DNA of 64,000 nucleotides from Clostridia bacterium. GTDB lineage: Bacteria > Bacillota > Clostridia > Oscillospirales > CAG-272. How positions within the stretch are numbered: the first letter of the stretch is position 1; every line of letters begins with the position of its first letter. Made by a program: the position numbers and the translations under genes. Under the pieces are notes generated by a model. That model searched no databases and was not told where the DNA came from. It was given only the letters and a program-made list of their open reading frames with translations. The stretch covers positions 71,655 to 135,654 of the forward strand of contig JAGALA010000054.1 of assembly GCA_017625935.1 (NCBI GenBank). Reading direction: 5' to 3'. Below are positions 44,431-53,760 of the stretch, one piece after another.

Positions 44431-44454
44431 AAAACAGGCAAAATTGCCTGTTTT
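44431..44454 (-). terminator. Bidirectional terminator, end of the ABC exporter gene
   Basis: A perfect 10-bp stem (44431-44440 with 44445-44454) flanked by A and T runs, downstream of the minus-strand exporter gene. Confidence 0.75.
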
Positions 44455-44541
44455 CTACATTAAATACTATTATAGTTTAAGAAAATACGAATTTTTAATA
44501 TTCGTGCTTTTCGTTCTATGATTACTAATGCGCCCTCAACC

Positions 44542-47500
44542 TTACTCAGTTCTTAATGCAATAACAGGATCCTTCTTCGCCGCTACCCTCGACGGAATAA
44601 GTCCCGCAATAAGAGTAAGCATCATACTAACAACAATAAGTATGAATGCAGGCCAGAAGCCGAGCGACGCCTTTAGTCCAACAAGACCTGTAAGTGCTAA
44701 AATCACGATATTTACGATAACAATCAAAACAAGAGTTATCAAAATACCGAATATACCCGATACAAAGCCAACAATTACTGTTTCAGCATTGAATACTCTT
44801 GAAACGTCCTTCTTTGACGCACCCATTGCACGAAGCACACCGATTTCCTTCGTTCTTTCCTGTACGGAAATAAGCGTTATAACGCCAATCATAATTGATG
44901 AAACGATAAGTGATGTTGCAACAAATGCAATTAATGCATACGTGATTGCATTAATAATGGTTGTGATAGAGGACATCATAAGTCCGATATAGTCCGTATA
45001 GCTGATTCTTTGATTTTCCTCAACGTTTTTGTTGTACTCGTTGTCGATAATATCCTTAACCTTGTCCTTGTCATCAAAGGTAGGAGTAAAGATATTTATG
45101 CCTGAGGGGGACTCTAAGTCAACGTTTCCGAAAAGCTCTAAGTTATCGTCGTAGCTTGTGGTTGAAAAATCAATCACGTCATCGTAATAACGCGCACATT
45201 GCTCATCTGTGAGTGTGGCAATTTTTGCATCAAGAGCAGCAGCACGCGCCTCGGGTGTCGGCATTGACATATTAAGACCCTGCAATACCATCATATCAAT
45301 CTGCGCCTTCATTGCTTGAATGATAGTCGGCTTTAAAATTGCTTTAAGCTCGTCAAGGGTGAAATCCTCGAAATAAGCGGCAATTTCCTCGGGTGTTGAA
45401 TTCATTTGCTCCGCAATTGAGGTTGATATTTGTAAAATCAAAGCATCGCGGTCAGTCATACCTGCCATAGCGCCCTCAACCATAACGTCAAGCTGAGCGT
45501 CATATGTGTCAAGACACGAAATCTTGTAGAAAATTTCAGCCTTTTGTTGAACGGAAAGAGTGCTTATATAATCCTTTAAGTAGCTCGCCTTCTCACTCTC
45601 GCTCATAGTATCAGCGGTTGATTTGAATGGCTTGCCCGTTAAAACATCGATGGTTGGGTTTGCAAGCTGAGCCTTTACAACCTCGCTGTTTGCTGCCTTT
45701 TCGATAATGTGCTCGGTAAGCAGACTTGTGTAGCCGATAGAGCCCGAAATCATACCCTGGTCAACGTCGTCCTTAAGACGGATGATACCCGTTACCTTTA
45801 ATTCAAGGGCATTATTGTATAGGCTTGTAAGGAGTGCCTCGTTTGAGCTTGCGTCAACGTAAACGTCACCGATTTTCTGATAGCAGTCAGCGGGCAAAAT
45901 CACCTTAAACGTAAGACCGCTTGATGTGCCGTCATAGCAAATCTCGTCAAAATTCTTTGACCATTCCTTGCCCGTGTCCTCAAGAGGCTTTCCACTTGCC
46001 GCCGCATCGATGATAGCGTCAATATCCTCCTTTGAAAGAAGACCGAGAGCATAAAGTGTTAAATCGTCAAGCTCGTTATCCTCGTCAACAACAAGCACAA
46101 TCTCGTCGTATTCGTTTGGCCATTGACCGTGGATAAGGTCGTACTGACTTGTTAAAACGTCACTGATGACCTTGTCTTCCTTTATTCCCGGGAGCAGCTC
46201 CTGCCACATATTCATGCCCGACATAGAGATAAAGCCGCCGCTTGAGCCTGCGCCGCCCGCGGATGAGCCGGAGTCGCTATCCGCGCCACCCGACATACTT
46301 ATCTTCATAAAGTAGTCCGCAAGCATTTCCATCATAAGCTCGGACGTGTCGGATTTGATAATTTCGCCGTCTTGGTTTTTTGTATAAATATTTAGCTTGA
46401 TATTATATGAATACTGCACCGCGCTTACTGCCTTGCCAAGCTCGGAATTGGGGTCATCAAGCTCCTTTTCAAGATATGATTTGAAGGACGCAAGGTCGTT
46501 TTCGTTCACCTCGGTTTTGCTGAGTGATTCAACAAGCTCCGCGATAAGCTGGTCCTTGTAAAGCTTTCCGTCCTCACGGTCCTCCTTGCTTTCGTCCTCG
46601 TCGCCTGCACCTAAGATAGTGCCTATTAAGCTGCTCATATCAACCGTTTCGCCTTGAAGAGCAAGCGGATAAGCGGAGAGCGTTGTTTCCTGAACGTGTC
46701 TGATAAAACCGTTAATTCCGTTTGAAACTGCGAAAATAAGTGCAATTCCGATAATACCGATGCTGCCTGCAAATGAGGTGAGTATCGTGCGTCCCTTCTT
46801 TGTAAGAAGGTTGTTAAGCGAAAGGGAAAACGCCGTGAAAATCGACATAGAGGTTTTCTTCTTTTTCCCCTTGGCGTTAATTTTCGCTTTGTGTTCAGCT
46901 CTTTTGCGTGCCTTTAATTTTACCTCGCTCTTTTGCTTGCCCGAGCTGAAGGAGTCAACTACTGTGTCGCAAATATGCTCGGCATTAACAAGCGGCTCAG
47001 CTTGGAATTCCACGCCTGCCTCGTATGGGTTTGAATCGCTTATTACAAGTCCGTCCAAAAGATTTATAATTCTTGTGGAATACTGCTCGGCAAGCTCGGG
47101 ATTGTGCGTAACCATAATTACAAGCTTATCCTTGGAAATTTCCTTGATAAGCTCCATAATTTGAACGCTTGTTTCGGAGTCAAGCGCCCCCGTCGGCTCA
47201 TCAGCAAGCAAAATCTCGGGGTCGTTTACAAGAGCACGCGCAATTGCAACTCTTTGCATTTGTCCGCCCGACATTTGGTTCGGTCTTTTGTTTATTTGGT
47301 CACCGAGTCCAACCTTGATAAGCGCTTCCTTTGCACGCGCGCGGCGCTCCTTTTTGCCGATGCCCGAAAGCGTCAGCGCAAGCTCCACGTTTGAAAGCAC
47401 CGTCTGGTGCGGAATTAGGTTGTAGCTTTGGAAAATAAATCCGATAGAGTGGTTTCTGTATGTGTCCCAATCTCTGTCAGTAAATTTCTTGGTGCTTTTT

Positions 47501-47697
47501 CCGTTGATGATCAAATCACCGTCGGAATACTTGTCAAGACCGCCGATGATGTTAAGCAAGGTCGTTTTTCCACAGCCGCTTTGACCGAGGATTGAAACAA
47601 ACTCGCTTTTTCTAAACTCTAAGGAAACACCCTTAAGAGCATGCACGGTCGAGTCACCGCTTACATAGTCCTTTTTGATGTTAGTTAGCTTCAGCAT
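44542..47697 (-). CDS. ABC transporter, fused ATPase and FtsX/MacB-type permease
   Basis: A 1051-residue MacB-like protein. The ATPase (about 1-225) has Walker A GQSGCGKT (38-45), signature MSGGQMQR and Walker [14 protein letters not shown] lysine-rich linker leads to a first membrane segment (about 305-325). A 550-residue extracytoplasmic region follows, then three membrane segments of the FtsX domain at the end (about 910-1051, with [18 protein letters not shown]). These mechanotransmission pumps export lipoproteins, peptides or antibiotics, or signal cell-wall stress. The extracellular part is about 150-300 residues longer than in MacB. It is a single-gene transcript with a consensus promoter. 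Confidence 0.92.
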   Translation of the reverse strand: MLKLTNIKKDYVSGDSTVHALKGVSLEFRKSEFVSILGQSGCGKTTLLNIIGGLDKYSDGDLIINGKSTKKFTDRDWDTYRNHSIGFIFQSYNLIPHQTVLSNVELALTLSGIGKKERRARAKEALIKVGLGDQINKRPNQMSGGQMQRVAIARALVNDPEILLADEPTGALDSETSVQIMELIKEISKDKLVIMVTHNPELAEQYSTRIINLLDGLVISDSNPYEAGVEFQAEPLVNAEHICDTVVDSFSSGKQKSEVKLKARKRAEHKAKINAKGKKKKTSMSIFTAFSLSLNNLLTKKGRTILTSFAGSIGIIGIALIFAVSNGINGFIRHVQETTLSAYPLALQGETVDMSSLIGTILGAGDEDESKEDREDGKLYKDQLIAELVESLSKTEVNENDLASFKSYLEKELDDPNSELGKAVSAVQYSYNIKLNIYTKNQDGEIIKSDTSELMMEMLADYFMKISMSGGADSDSGSSAGGAGSSGGFISMSGMNMWQELLPGIKEDKVISDVLTSQYDLIHGQWPNEYDEIVLVVDEDNELDDLTLYALGLLSKEDIDAIIDAAASGKPLEDTGKEWSKNFDEICYDGTSSGLTFKVILPADCYQKIGDVYVDASSNEALLTSLYNNALELKVTGIIRLKDDVDQGMISGSIGYTSLLTEHIIEKAANSEVVKAQLANPTIDVLTGKPFKSTADTMSESEKASYLKDYISTLSVQQKAEIFYKISCLDTYDAQLDVMVEGAMAGMTDRDALILQISTSIAEQMNSTPEEIAAYFEDFTLDELKAILKPTIIQAMKAQIDMMVLQGLNMSMPTPEARAAALDAKIATLTDEQCARYYDDVIDFSTTSYDDNLELFGNVDLESPSGINIFTPTFDDKDKVKDIIDNEYNKNVEENQRISYTDYIGLMMSSITTIINAITYALIAFVATSLIVSSIMIGVITLISVQERTKEIGVLRAMGASKKDVSRVFNAETVIVGFVSGIFGILITLVLIVIVNIVILALTGLVGLKASLGFWPAFILIVVSMMLTLIAGLIPSRVAAKKDPVIALRTE

Positions 47698-47741
47698 TTT
47701 TCGCCTTTCTTTAGTATTGGAAATAATAAAAATATAAGTAT

Positions 47742-47770
47742 ATTTTATAACTATAAAAAGCGCGTGTCAA
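47742..47770 (-). promoter_or_regulatory. Promoter of the ABC exporter gene
   Basis: On the minus strand TTGACA (47770-47765), a 17-bp spacer, and TAAAAT (47747-47742). Confidence 0.85.
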
Positions 47771-47814
47771 TATAATATGTGCAATTTTCACTTAATTTTC
47801 ACAAAAGAAAAGCC

Positions 47815-47843
47815 TTGCATATATACGCTCATTATGATATAAT
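47815..47843 (+). promoter_or_regulatory. Promoter of the deacetylase lipoprotein
   Basis: TTGCAT (47815-47820), a 17-bp spacer and TATAAT (47838-47843), with TG at 47835-47836 as an extended -10. Confidence 0.85.
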
Positions 47844-47888
47844 ATTATAGACCGTAAATAAACCGAATATAAACGAAAAGGAGAAAAA

Positions 47889-49259
47889 ATGAAAAAAAGA
47901 ATTCTTTCAATTGTTTTGCTTCTTTGTATGCTGTTTGCCCTAAGCGCGTGCGGCACTCCCGCAGTAACCGACACGGGCAGCACCGACACAGGTAGTGATG
48001 ATACAGGCAGCGGTGACACAAATAGCGACACAAGCACAAGCACAGGCGGCGGCACGTACGTTCCCCCAATTCTCGACCACGATACAATAAAGTACGAGGC
48101 GAAGTATTCCGATACTAAGAAAACAAAAATAAAATACGGTAACTATTCCGTTAAGGCACCAAAATTTACCGATTATTATAATAACTATGAAGCGGCGCTT
48201 TCAATGACCTTTGATGACGGTGCAAGCATTTCAGCCGCAAGACTTGCTCACGATATTATGACGCCGTATGGCTTAAAGGGTACGCTCCTTGTTAATATCG
48301 GTAACATAAATGGCAACCTTTCCGAATGGCAGGAGCTTGTTTCAAAGGGTACACTCGATATCGGCTCACACGGCTGGGATCATAAGGACCCAAGCTCAAT
48401 CACCGCGGGTGAAATGAAGCACGAAATCAAGGATTCATATGACTATTTGCAAGAGCATTTTCCGAATGAAAATCCTGTTACGTATGCAACACCGTTATCC
48501 CGACTTACAAGCGCGTACGAGCAGTATCTAAAGGACACGGGCTTTATTGCAAACCGCTTGGAAACCGGCGGAACGATGATTACACCAACCACCGAAAATC
48601 CTAACTTTTATTCCTTGTATTCAAAGCGTATTGACACAGGCAACAACGTTGAAACAAACGTAAGAGTTAATGTTGGTGATGCGCTTGACTCAGGCAAATG
48701 GTTTATCGAGCTTTTCCACAGTGTAAGAACACAGGACTCAACCGACATTCCCGAGGAGGATTTCAGAAATCATTGCAAGTGGCTCTACGACAACTATAAT
48801 GGCAAGGTTTGGTTCGCCTCATACGATGACGTTGCAAAATATATGGTTCAAAAGCAAAGCGCAACGGTTGAATATACAGCAGCTGATAGCGAGTCAATGA
48901 CCTTCGTTGCCAAGGTTGACAAAAACTACGGTCAGGAAATGACACTTAAAATTTATTTGCCGTTCTTTATCGATTCCGCATATGCAGAAATCAATGGTGA
49001 AACCCAGTATTTAACTCTTGACAAGGAGCCAAACACAAGAGTTGTTTACGTAAACACCGTAATTGAGGAAGAGGGCACCGAAATCAAAATCGTAATGGGT
49101 GGCAACGATAAATACTTCAACAACTGCCAACACGAGTATGTGGTAAACGAGGTTGTTGCGCCAACTGCTGACACATTCGGCTATACAGAAATGGTTTGCT
49201 TGAACGAAAAGTGCGCTCATACATATAAGGAGCAATATACAAACAAATTAGGAAAATAA
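47889..49259 (+). CDS. Polysaccharide deacetylase lipoprotein (NodB, CE4)
   Basis: A 456-residue lipoprotein with lipobox LSAC (C21) and a Thr/Ser/Gly/Asp-rich linker (25-60). The NodB domain covers about 95-290. SMTFDDG near 102-108 carries the catalytic Asp pair and DIGSHGWDHK near 156-165 the zinc histidines. A beta-rich part follows. The last 45 residues hold one Cys/His repeat of the type seen nine times in the lipoprotein gene at 41963-44122 (CQHEYVV..GYTEMVCLNEKC). It should deacetylate a cell-wall or surface polysaccharide. Confidence 0.88.
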   Translation: MKKRILSIVLLLCMLFALSACGTPAVTDTGSTDTGSDDTGSGDTNSDTSTSTGGGTYVPPILDHDTIKYEAKYSDTKKTKIKYGNYSVKAPKFTDYYNNYEAALSMTFDDGASISAARLAHDIMTPYGLKGTLLVNIGNINGNLSEWQELVSKGTLDIGSHGWDHKDPSSITAGEMKHEIKDSYDYLQEHFPNENPVTYATPLSRLTSAYEQYLKDTGFIANRLETGGTMITPTTENPNFYSLYSKRIDTGNNVETNVRVNVGDALDSGKWFIELFHSVRTQDSTDIPEEDFRNHCKWLYDNYNGKVWFASYDDVAKYMVQKQSATVEYTAADSESMTFVAKVDKNYGQEMTLKIYLPFFIDSAYAEINGETQYLTLDKEPNTRVVYVNTVIEEEGTEIKIVMGGNDKYFNNCQHEYVVNEVVAPTADTFGYTEMVCLNEKCAHTYKEQYTNKLGK

Positions 49260-49264
49260 AAGTT

Positions 49265-49288
49265 AAAAGCAGGCGTTTGCCTGCTTTT
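49265..49288 (+). terminator. Terminator of the deacetylase gene
   Basis: A perfect 10-bp stem (49265-49274 with 49279-49288) and a 4-nt loop. Confidence 0.88.
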
Positions 49289-49338
49289 AATATATTAAAT
49301 AAATGAACATATGTGCAAATAATAATATAATGAATAAA

Positions 49339-49365
49339 CAAAAAGCTCCGATTTCTCGGAGCTTT
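49339..49365. terminator. Left copy of a duplicated hairpin (terminator)
   Basis: The stem AGCTCCG-loop ATTTCT-CGGAGCT is the same as the one at 49973-49998, in the same orientation. It ends the minus-strand regulator gene and lies after the deacetylase. Confidence 0.8.
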
Positions 49366-49609
49366 ATTGCTTTAACAGCTCGTCGCATGAGATGTTAAAA
49401 ATCTCTGCTATTTTTAAGAGTTCAATGTCAGTAACGAAGCGTTGCCCCGATTCTATCCTTTGAATTGCGTTTTTATCAACATCAATGCCGTATAGCTGTA
49501 GCTTTTCTGCCAATATGCGTTGAGACATTTTGGGTATTTGAGCTTTTCTTAGCTTATAAACATTTTCACCACAAATGTTGTTTTTTCCCGCCGCCTTGTT
49601 TTTGAACAT
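49364..49609 (-). CDS. XRE-family regulator (81 residues)
   Basis: A small Cro/CI-type regulator starting MFKNKAAGKNN. The helix-turn-helix runs over most of the protein: NVYKLRKAQIPKMSQRILAE, then KNAIQRIESGQRFVTDIEL. I chose ATG 49609 because AGAGG lies just upstream, and a longer frame from 49639 would take in the regulatory region. It is divergent from a small membrane protein gene, and TGACATT half-sites lie between them, so it probably controls both. Confidence 0.83.
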   Translation of the reverse strand: MFKNKAAGKNNICGENVYKLRKAQIPKMSQRILAEKLQLYGIDVDKNAIQRIESGQRFVTDIELLKIAEIFNISCDELLKQ

Positions 49610-49633
49610 AATAAACCTCTTATAAATATAATT

Positions 49634-49702
49634 TGACATTCAGTGCTTGACAATTATATTTTATTATGTTAACATAAAGAAAATGACATTCACAAAATGT
49701 CA
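49634..49702. promoter_or_regulatory. Divergent promoter/operator between the XRE gene and the small membrane protein gene
   Basis: TTGACA (49647-49652) and TAACAT (49670-49675) with a 17-bp spacer face the membrane-protein gene. TGACATT at 49684-49690 is inverted at 49696-49702 (a 19-bp operator), and another TGACATT half-site lies at 49634-49640. Confidence 0.6.
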
Positions 49703-49717
49703 AAATGCGGAGGAACT

Positions 49718-49969
49718 ATGGTAATTACATATTTTATGCGTTTGGGACTAACAGCACTTGCCGTTACTAATCCAATTCTTTCTTTATTTTTGAGTAATAT
49801 AATGCTCAAGTGGGAGGAAAAAGGAATTATAAACGCAGATGCAACGGCAAAAAACAGTATAAGAATCGCCTTAATAGCTTTAACTGTTTGGTTTATTTTA
49901 TGTCTTGTTATTCTTGCGATTGGATTGCTTTTTACTACTGCTTTGCGATACTACATAGTGCGAACATAA
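49718..49969 (+). CDS. Small two-helix membrane protein
   Basis: An 83-residue protein starting MVITYFMRLG with GGAGG 5 nt upstream. It has two hydrophobic segments (about 8-28 and 50-75) separated by a polar loop (KWEEKGIINADATAKNS). No recognised domain. The pairing with a divergent XRE regulator and an operator in between resembles regulated small membrane toxins or stress proteins, but no toxin family is recognised. Confidence 0.7.
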   Translation: MVITYFMRLGLTALAVTNPILSLFLSNIMLKWEEKGIINADATAKNSIRIALIALTVWFILCLVILAIGLLFTTALRYYIVRT

Positions 49970-49972
49970 CAA

Positions 49973-49998
49973 AAAAGCTCCGATTTCTCGGAGCTTTT
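49973..49998. terminator. Right copy of the duplicated hairpin (bidirectional terminator)
   Basis: A 10-bp stem (49973-49982 with 49989-49998), with the same stem and loop as 49339-49365. It ends the small membrane gene on the plus strand and pckG on the minus strand. Confidence 0.85.
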
Positions 49999-50010
49999 GT
50001 TGTTATTAAA

Positions 50011-51816
50011 TTACTTTTGAAGTCTTGCTTCAAGAGCTGATAATTCATCGTACATTGTCTTTGGAACTCTGTCGCCAACCTGTGCGTAGAATGCTTTGAT
50101 GTTTTCAACGTCCTCAAGCCATGATTCCTTGTCAACGCTGAGAAGACCCTCAATTGTGTTAATATCAAGGTCAAGACCCTCGATGTTGATGTCCTTAGCA
50201 TAAGGAACGTAGCCGATTGCTGTTTCGCGTGCGTCAACCTTGTCCTCGCATCTTGCTAAAATCCAGTCAAGCACTCTCATATTGTCGCCGAAGCCCGGCC
50301 AAATGAAGTGACCCTCGTCATCGGTACGGAACCAGTTAACGTGGAAAATCTTCGGTGCGTTAGGAATCTTGTGTCCCATATCGAGCCAATGCTGGAAGTA
50401 GTCACCCATGTTGTAGCCAACGAACGGACGCATTGCCATTGGGTCACGGCGAACTACGCCAACTGCACCTGCAGCTGCCGCTGTTGTCTCAGAAGCCATG
50501 ATTGAACCAACGAATGAGCCGTGCTGCCAACCAAATGATTGATATACAAGCGGAGCAGTCTTTGCGCGACGGCCGCCGAATACGATAGCTGAGATAGGAA
50601 CGCCTGCAGGATTGTCAAATTCCTTTGAAATGCAAGGACAGTTCTTTGCAAGTGCTGTAAAGCGGGAGTTAGGATGAGCCGCGGAGGTGTTAACCTTATC
50701 CTTCTTGTCATACTTTGTCTTATCCCACTTTTCGCCCTTCCAGTTGATGCAGTTGTCAGGAGCGTTGTCGTTAAGACCCTCCCACCATACTGTGTTGTCA
50801 TCAAGCACGTGGCCAACGTTTGTGAAGATTGTATCTCTCATTGTTGTAGCGAGAGCATTTGGATTTGACTTGCTATTTGTACCGGGGGCAACTCCAAAGA
50901 AGCCGTTTTCAGGGTTGATAGCCCAAAGTCTGCCGTCCTTACCAACGCGGAGCCAAGCAATATCGTCACCTACGCACCAAACCTTGTAGCCCTTTTCTGT
51001 GTAGGACTTAGGCGGAATAAGCATAGCGAGGTTTGTCTTACCGCAAGCTGATGGGAATGCAGCAGAGATGTACTTTGTTTCGCCGTTTGGATATTCAACG
51101 CCGAGAATGAGCATATGCTCAGCCATCCAGCCCTCCTTGCGTCCGAGGTAGGAAGCAATTCTGAGCGCGAAGCACTTCTTACCGAGAAGCACGTTTCCGC
51201 CGTAACCGGAGTTAACTGACCAGATTGTGTTGTCCTCAGGGAAGTGGCAGATGTATCTGTTTTCCTCTTCAATGTTGCATCTTGCGTGAAGCCCCTTAAT
51301 AAAGCCCTCGCCGTCGCCCATTGCTTCAGCAACGTGCTTACCTGCTCTTGTCATAATGAGCATATTGAGTACAACGTAGATTGAGTCTGTAAGCTCAATG
51401 CCGTACTTAGCAAAGTCTGAGCCAACCTGACCCATAGCGTAAGGGATAACGTACATTGTACGTCCCTTGTATGAATTCTTATAAAGCTTTGAGAGCTTTT
51501 CGTAGCATTCCTTTGGATCCATCCAGTTATTGATGTTACCTGCATCCTCTTTTGTTCTTGTGCAGATAAAGGTTCTGCCCTCAACACGTGCAACGTCGTT
51601 GATAGCTGTACGGTGGAGATAGCAGTTAGGAAGGATTTCCTCGTTCAATTTTTCAAGCTCGCCGATAGCGCAAGCCTCATCACGAAGCGCCTGTGTTTGC
51701 TCCTCGCTGCCGTCAATCCAAACAATCTTGTCAGGATTAACCATTTCTGCCATTTCCTCAATCCAGTCGAGGATAAGCTTAGAATCTGTGAGTGCTTTGT
51801 TTTCAAATTTAAGCAT
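50011..51816 (-). CDS. pckG: Phosphoenolpyruvate carboxykinase (GTP type)
   Basis: A 601-residue GTP-type PEPCK that interconverts oxaloacetate and PEP. The kinase loop FPSACGKTNLAM lies near 252-263 with the reactive Cys of GTP enzymes, and VGDDIAWL and GVPISAIVFGGRR are the other family blocks. It is longer than and distinct from the ATP type (about 530 residues). In a fermenter it can run toward oxaloacetate to make succinate and conserve energy. It has its own promoter and a shared terminator, so it is monocistronic. Confidence 0.97.
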   Translation of the reverse strand: MLKFENKALTDSKLILDWIEEMAEMVNPDKIVWIDGSEEQTQALRDEACAIGELEKLNEEILPNCYLHRTAINDVARVEGRTFICTRTKEDAGNINNWMDPKECYEKLSKLYKNSYKGRTMYVIPYAMGQVGSDFAKYGIELTDSIYVVLNMLIMTRAGKHVAEAMGDGEGFIKGLHARCNIEEENRYICHFPEDNTIWSVNSGYGGNVLLGKKCFALRIASYLGRKEGWMAEHMLILGVEYPNGETKYISAAFPSACGKTNLAMLIPPKSYTEKGYKVWCVGDDIAWLRVGKDGRLWAINPENGFFGVAPGTNSKSNPNALATTMRDTIFTNVGHVLDDNTVWWEGLNDNAPDNCINWKGEKWDKTKYDKKDKVNTSAAHPNSRFTALAKNCPCISKEFDNPAGVPISAIVFGGRRAKTAPLVYQSFGWQHGSFVGSIMASETTAAAAGAVGVVRRDPMAMRPFVGYNMGDYFQHWLDMGHKIPNAPKIFHVNWFRTDDEGHFIWPGFGDNMRVLDWILARCEDKVDARETAIGYVPYAKDINIEGLDLDINTIEGLLSVDKESWLEDVENIKAFYAQVGDRVPKTMYDELSALEARLQK

Positions 51817-51889
51817 AATCTATACCTCTTTCATTAAATTAAAAAATTCAAGGTTAAACGAAACAAAAGTCCCAAATTTAACCATTGTA

Positions 51890-51919
51890 ATTATAGCACA
51901 AAGTATTTATAATTTGCAA
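51890..51919 (-). promoter_or_regulatory. Promoter of pckG
   Basis: On the minus strand TTGCAA (51919-51914), an 18-bp spacer, and TATAAT (51895-51890). Confidence 0.75.
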
Positions 51920-51962
51920 TATAAAAATGTAAATATTTCAAGAAATATTTGACTTTTTTCGC

Positions 51963-52940
51963 TTATTTTAAAAGCGCGACAATTCTCTGGCTCAAAACGT
52001 CCTTTTCGCGCGGGTGAATGTCGATGTTATCGCACACGTCGCGGCAAATTACCGTCTTAACCAAGGGAATTTCGTCCTGCGCGCGCAACTGCTCGCTCTG
52101 TATTTTTTCCCAAGCGTAGCCCGCACGGTCAAGATGGTCAGCAAGCTGAATAACGATAAAGCGCATTTTCTCGTTATTAAACTCGCGCCTCCAAGAGGTG
52201 ATAAGAGCGCGCAAAAGCTCAAGATAAATGTCTGCCTCGTTTACGCTTGCGTTGCTCTCTCCCTGATACCAAAGCACTGTGTTAAATACAAACGGAAGGA
52301 TTTTCTCCATCATATTTTCCCAAAGCACTCCGTCGTCATTCCAAATAGGATACCATACGTGGTCAGCAAAGCGATTTTCGATTTCAAATTCGGGCACAAG
52401 GGCAACGTCCCTTGGCATCCAGCTTTGAATTACCGAGGCACCCTGATAGCACGCGATAAGACCGATTTTTCTATTCTTACTTGCTAAGCCCTTAGCAACA
52501 TAGTAGCCGATTGCGCTGAAATAAGGTGCATTTTCAAGTGAAAGCGGCACCCAGCCGTCACGGCTTGAAAATCTTTCGCCCGTCTCCATACGGTCAACTG
52601 TATAAAGGCGCACATCCTCGTTTGCGCGGTAGTTTTCCTTTGATTCGCTTGACTCATATAGCTTAAATTGCATATTTGACTGTCCGCCAAGCAAAATTAC
52701 ATCACCGAAATATACGTCGCGAAGCACAATAAATGCTCCGTCAAGCTCAACAGTTATATCGTATGGCCCACCGTAGTCAAACGGATCAAATTCAACAAGC
52801 CACTCGCCGTCAGTCTCCGCTTCCTTCCGTACTCCGTCCAAGGTTATCGCAACCTTGCCGCAGCCGTCACCGAAAAAGCGCACAGGCGCCAATGCCTGAA
52901 GCACCATATTGCTTCCAAAAATAGAGTTTAACCTTACCAT
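51963..52940 (-). CDS. Sialate O-acetylesterase-like SGNH hydrolase
   Basis: A 325-residue SGNH esterase without a signal peptide. GGQSNM (85-90) holds the nucleophile Ser88. LWYQGESN near 212-219 is the conserved oxyanion/Gly-Asn block, and DIHPREKD near 306-313 supplies the Asp-His pair. An N-terminal beta domain (about 1-75) is typical of 9-O-acetylesterases. It probably removes acetyl groups from sialic acids or plant xylan-type sugars inside the cell. RBS AGGAGGC precedes the start. No terminator was found downstream. Confidence 0.85.
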   Translation of the reverse strand: MVRLNSIFGSNMVLQALAPVRFFGDGCGKVAITLDGVRKEAETDGEWLVEFDPFDYGGPYDITVELDGAFIVLRDVYFGDVILLGGQSNMQFKLYESSESKENYRANEDVRLYTVDRMETGERFSSRDGWVPLSLENAPYFSAIGYYVAKGLASKNRKIGLIACYQGASVIQSWMPRDVALVPEFEIENRFADHVWYPIWNDDGVLWENMMEKILPFVFNTVLWYQGESNASVNEADIYLELLRALITSWRREFNNEKMRFIVIQLADHLDRAGYAWEKIQSEQLRAQDEIPLVKTVICRDVCDNIDIHPREKDVLSQRIVALLK

Positions 52941-53022
52941 AAATGCCTCCTATGAAAAAAATCTATCATTATTTTATCATAAAGGGTTTCAAATTCCAAC
53001 AGAAAATGCTAAAATAAAATTG

Positions 53023-53214
53023 GATTTGTCTCTGTCACATCACCTGACTGATTTTTAGCGGTAAAATACTGTGAAATACGGCGCGTTATTGCTCAGTTAC
53101 AGACGTTCTTCGAGTATGCGCCTTCACAAAACGCTTGTCTTTCCCCGTATTTTCTTCGCTAAATCACAAAATATGTTAATCAGTGATTCTCTGTGACAGA
53201 GCCATAGATTTGTC
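53023..53214. mobile_element. MITE-like inverted-repeat element
   Basis: Ends carry a perfect 10-bp terminal inverted repeat (CTCTGTCACA at 53030-53039, inverted at 53192-53201). Further inside, the arms match imperfectly (ACTGATT..TAGCG..AAAATAC on both sides). The 8-bp GATTTGTC is directly repeated at 53023-53030 and 53207-53214 and may be a target duplication. About 190 bp, no coding capacity, in the gap between the esterase and CYTH genes. Confidence 0.6.
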
Positions 53215-53230
53215 AAAACGGAGATATCTT

Positions 53231-53674
53231 ATGGAGATTGAAAGAAAGTTTTTAGTTAAAGAGCTGCCAAGCCTTGACGGAGTAAAATCAAGCGAAATTA
53301 TGCAGGGCTATGTCAGCACCTTGCCCGAAATTAGAGTGCGCAAGCTGGACGACAAATATTACCGCACCGAAAAGGATGAGGGAACGGTGGTAAGAGAAGA
53401 GCGCGAATGGGAGATAACCAAGGACGAGGCGGACAAGCTTTTCTCGGAGGTTAAAACCAATATTATAAAGAAAACAAGATACTATATCCCATACGGCAAT
53501 TATACGGTAGAGCTTGATATTTATAAGGGAAAATTCGAGGGGCTTGTCGTTTGCGAAATTGAGTTTCCAACGCTAAATGAAGCAAATGAGTTTACCCCGC
53601 CCGACTGGTTCGGCGAGGACATCAGCGAAAAAAAGGAATACAGAAACAAGATTTTGGCTCTAAAAGAGCTTTAA
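53231..53674 (+). CDS. CYTH-domain protein
   Basis: A 147-residue CYTH (ygiF/thiamine-triphosphatase type) protein. The EXEXK signature is EIERKF (2-7). Basic residues of the tunnel (RVRKLDDKYYRTEK, REEREWEITKDE) and the acidic EIEF near the end are present. Family members hydrolyse inorganic or organic triphosphates. ATG 53231 has AACGGAG 7 nt upstream. A longer frame from 53183 would start inside the MITE-like element and lacks this site. Confidence 0.9.
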   Translation: MEIERKFLVKELPSLDGVKSSEIMQGYVSTLPEIRVRKLDDKYYRTEKDEGTVVREEREWEITKDEADKLFSEVKTNIIKKTRYYIPYGNYTVELDIYKGKFEGLVVCEIEFPTLNEANEFTPPDWFGEDISEKKEYRNKILALKEL

Positions 53675-53677
53675 CTA

Positions 53678-53706
53678 TTGACAAAAAGCCATTGATTTGA
53701 TAAAAT
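53678..53706 (+). promoter_or_regulatory. Promoter of tyrS
   Basis: TTGACA (53678-53683) and TAAAAT (53701-53706) with a 17-bp spacer. The predicted leader (about 47 nt) contains a REP-like palindrome and is too short for a T-box. Confidence 0.85.
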
Positions 53707-53721
53707 TATCAATATATTATA

Positions 53722-53749
53722 GACGGACGAGCAATGCTCGCCCCTACAA
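53722..53749. repeat. REP-like palindrome in the tyrS leader
   Basis: The core CGAGCAATGCTCG is a perfect 6-bp inverted repeat around one base, followed by CCCCTACAA. Its reverse complement begins TTGTAGGGG like the unit at 21193. Confidence 0.55.
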
Positions 53750-53760
53750 AGAGGTAGAAA

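Larger units (their letters stand above)
44123..44541. other. Hairpin-rich non-coding stretch
   Basis: Holds two terminators of the upstream lipoprotein, a small hairpin around 44280, a nested hairpin at 44362-44408 and a terminator at 44431-44454. An 88-codon frame overlaps it but runs through these structures, so I do not call it. Confidence 0.7.

Noticed and set aside
44255-44521. 88-codon plus-strand reading frame
   Set aside because: It runs through a nested hairpin and a terminator and has no recognisable family.
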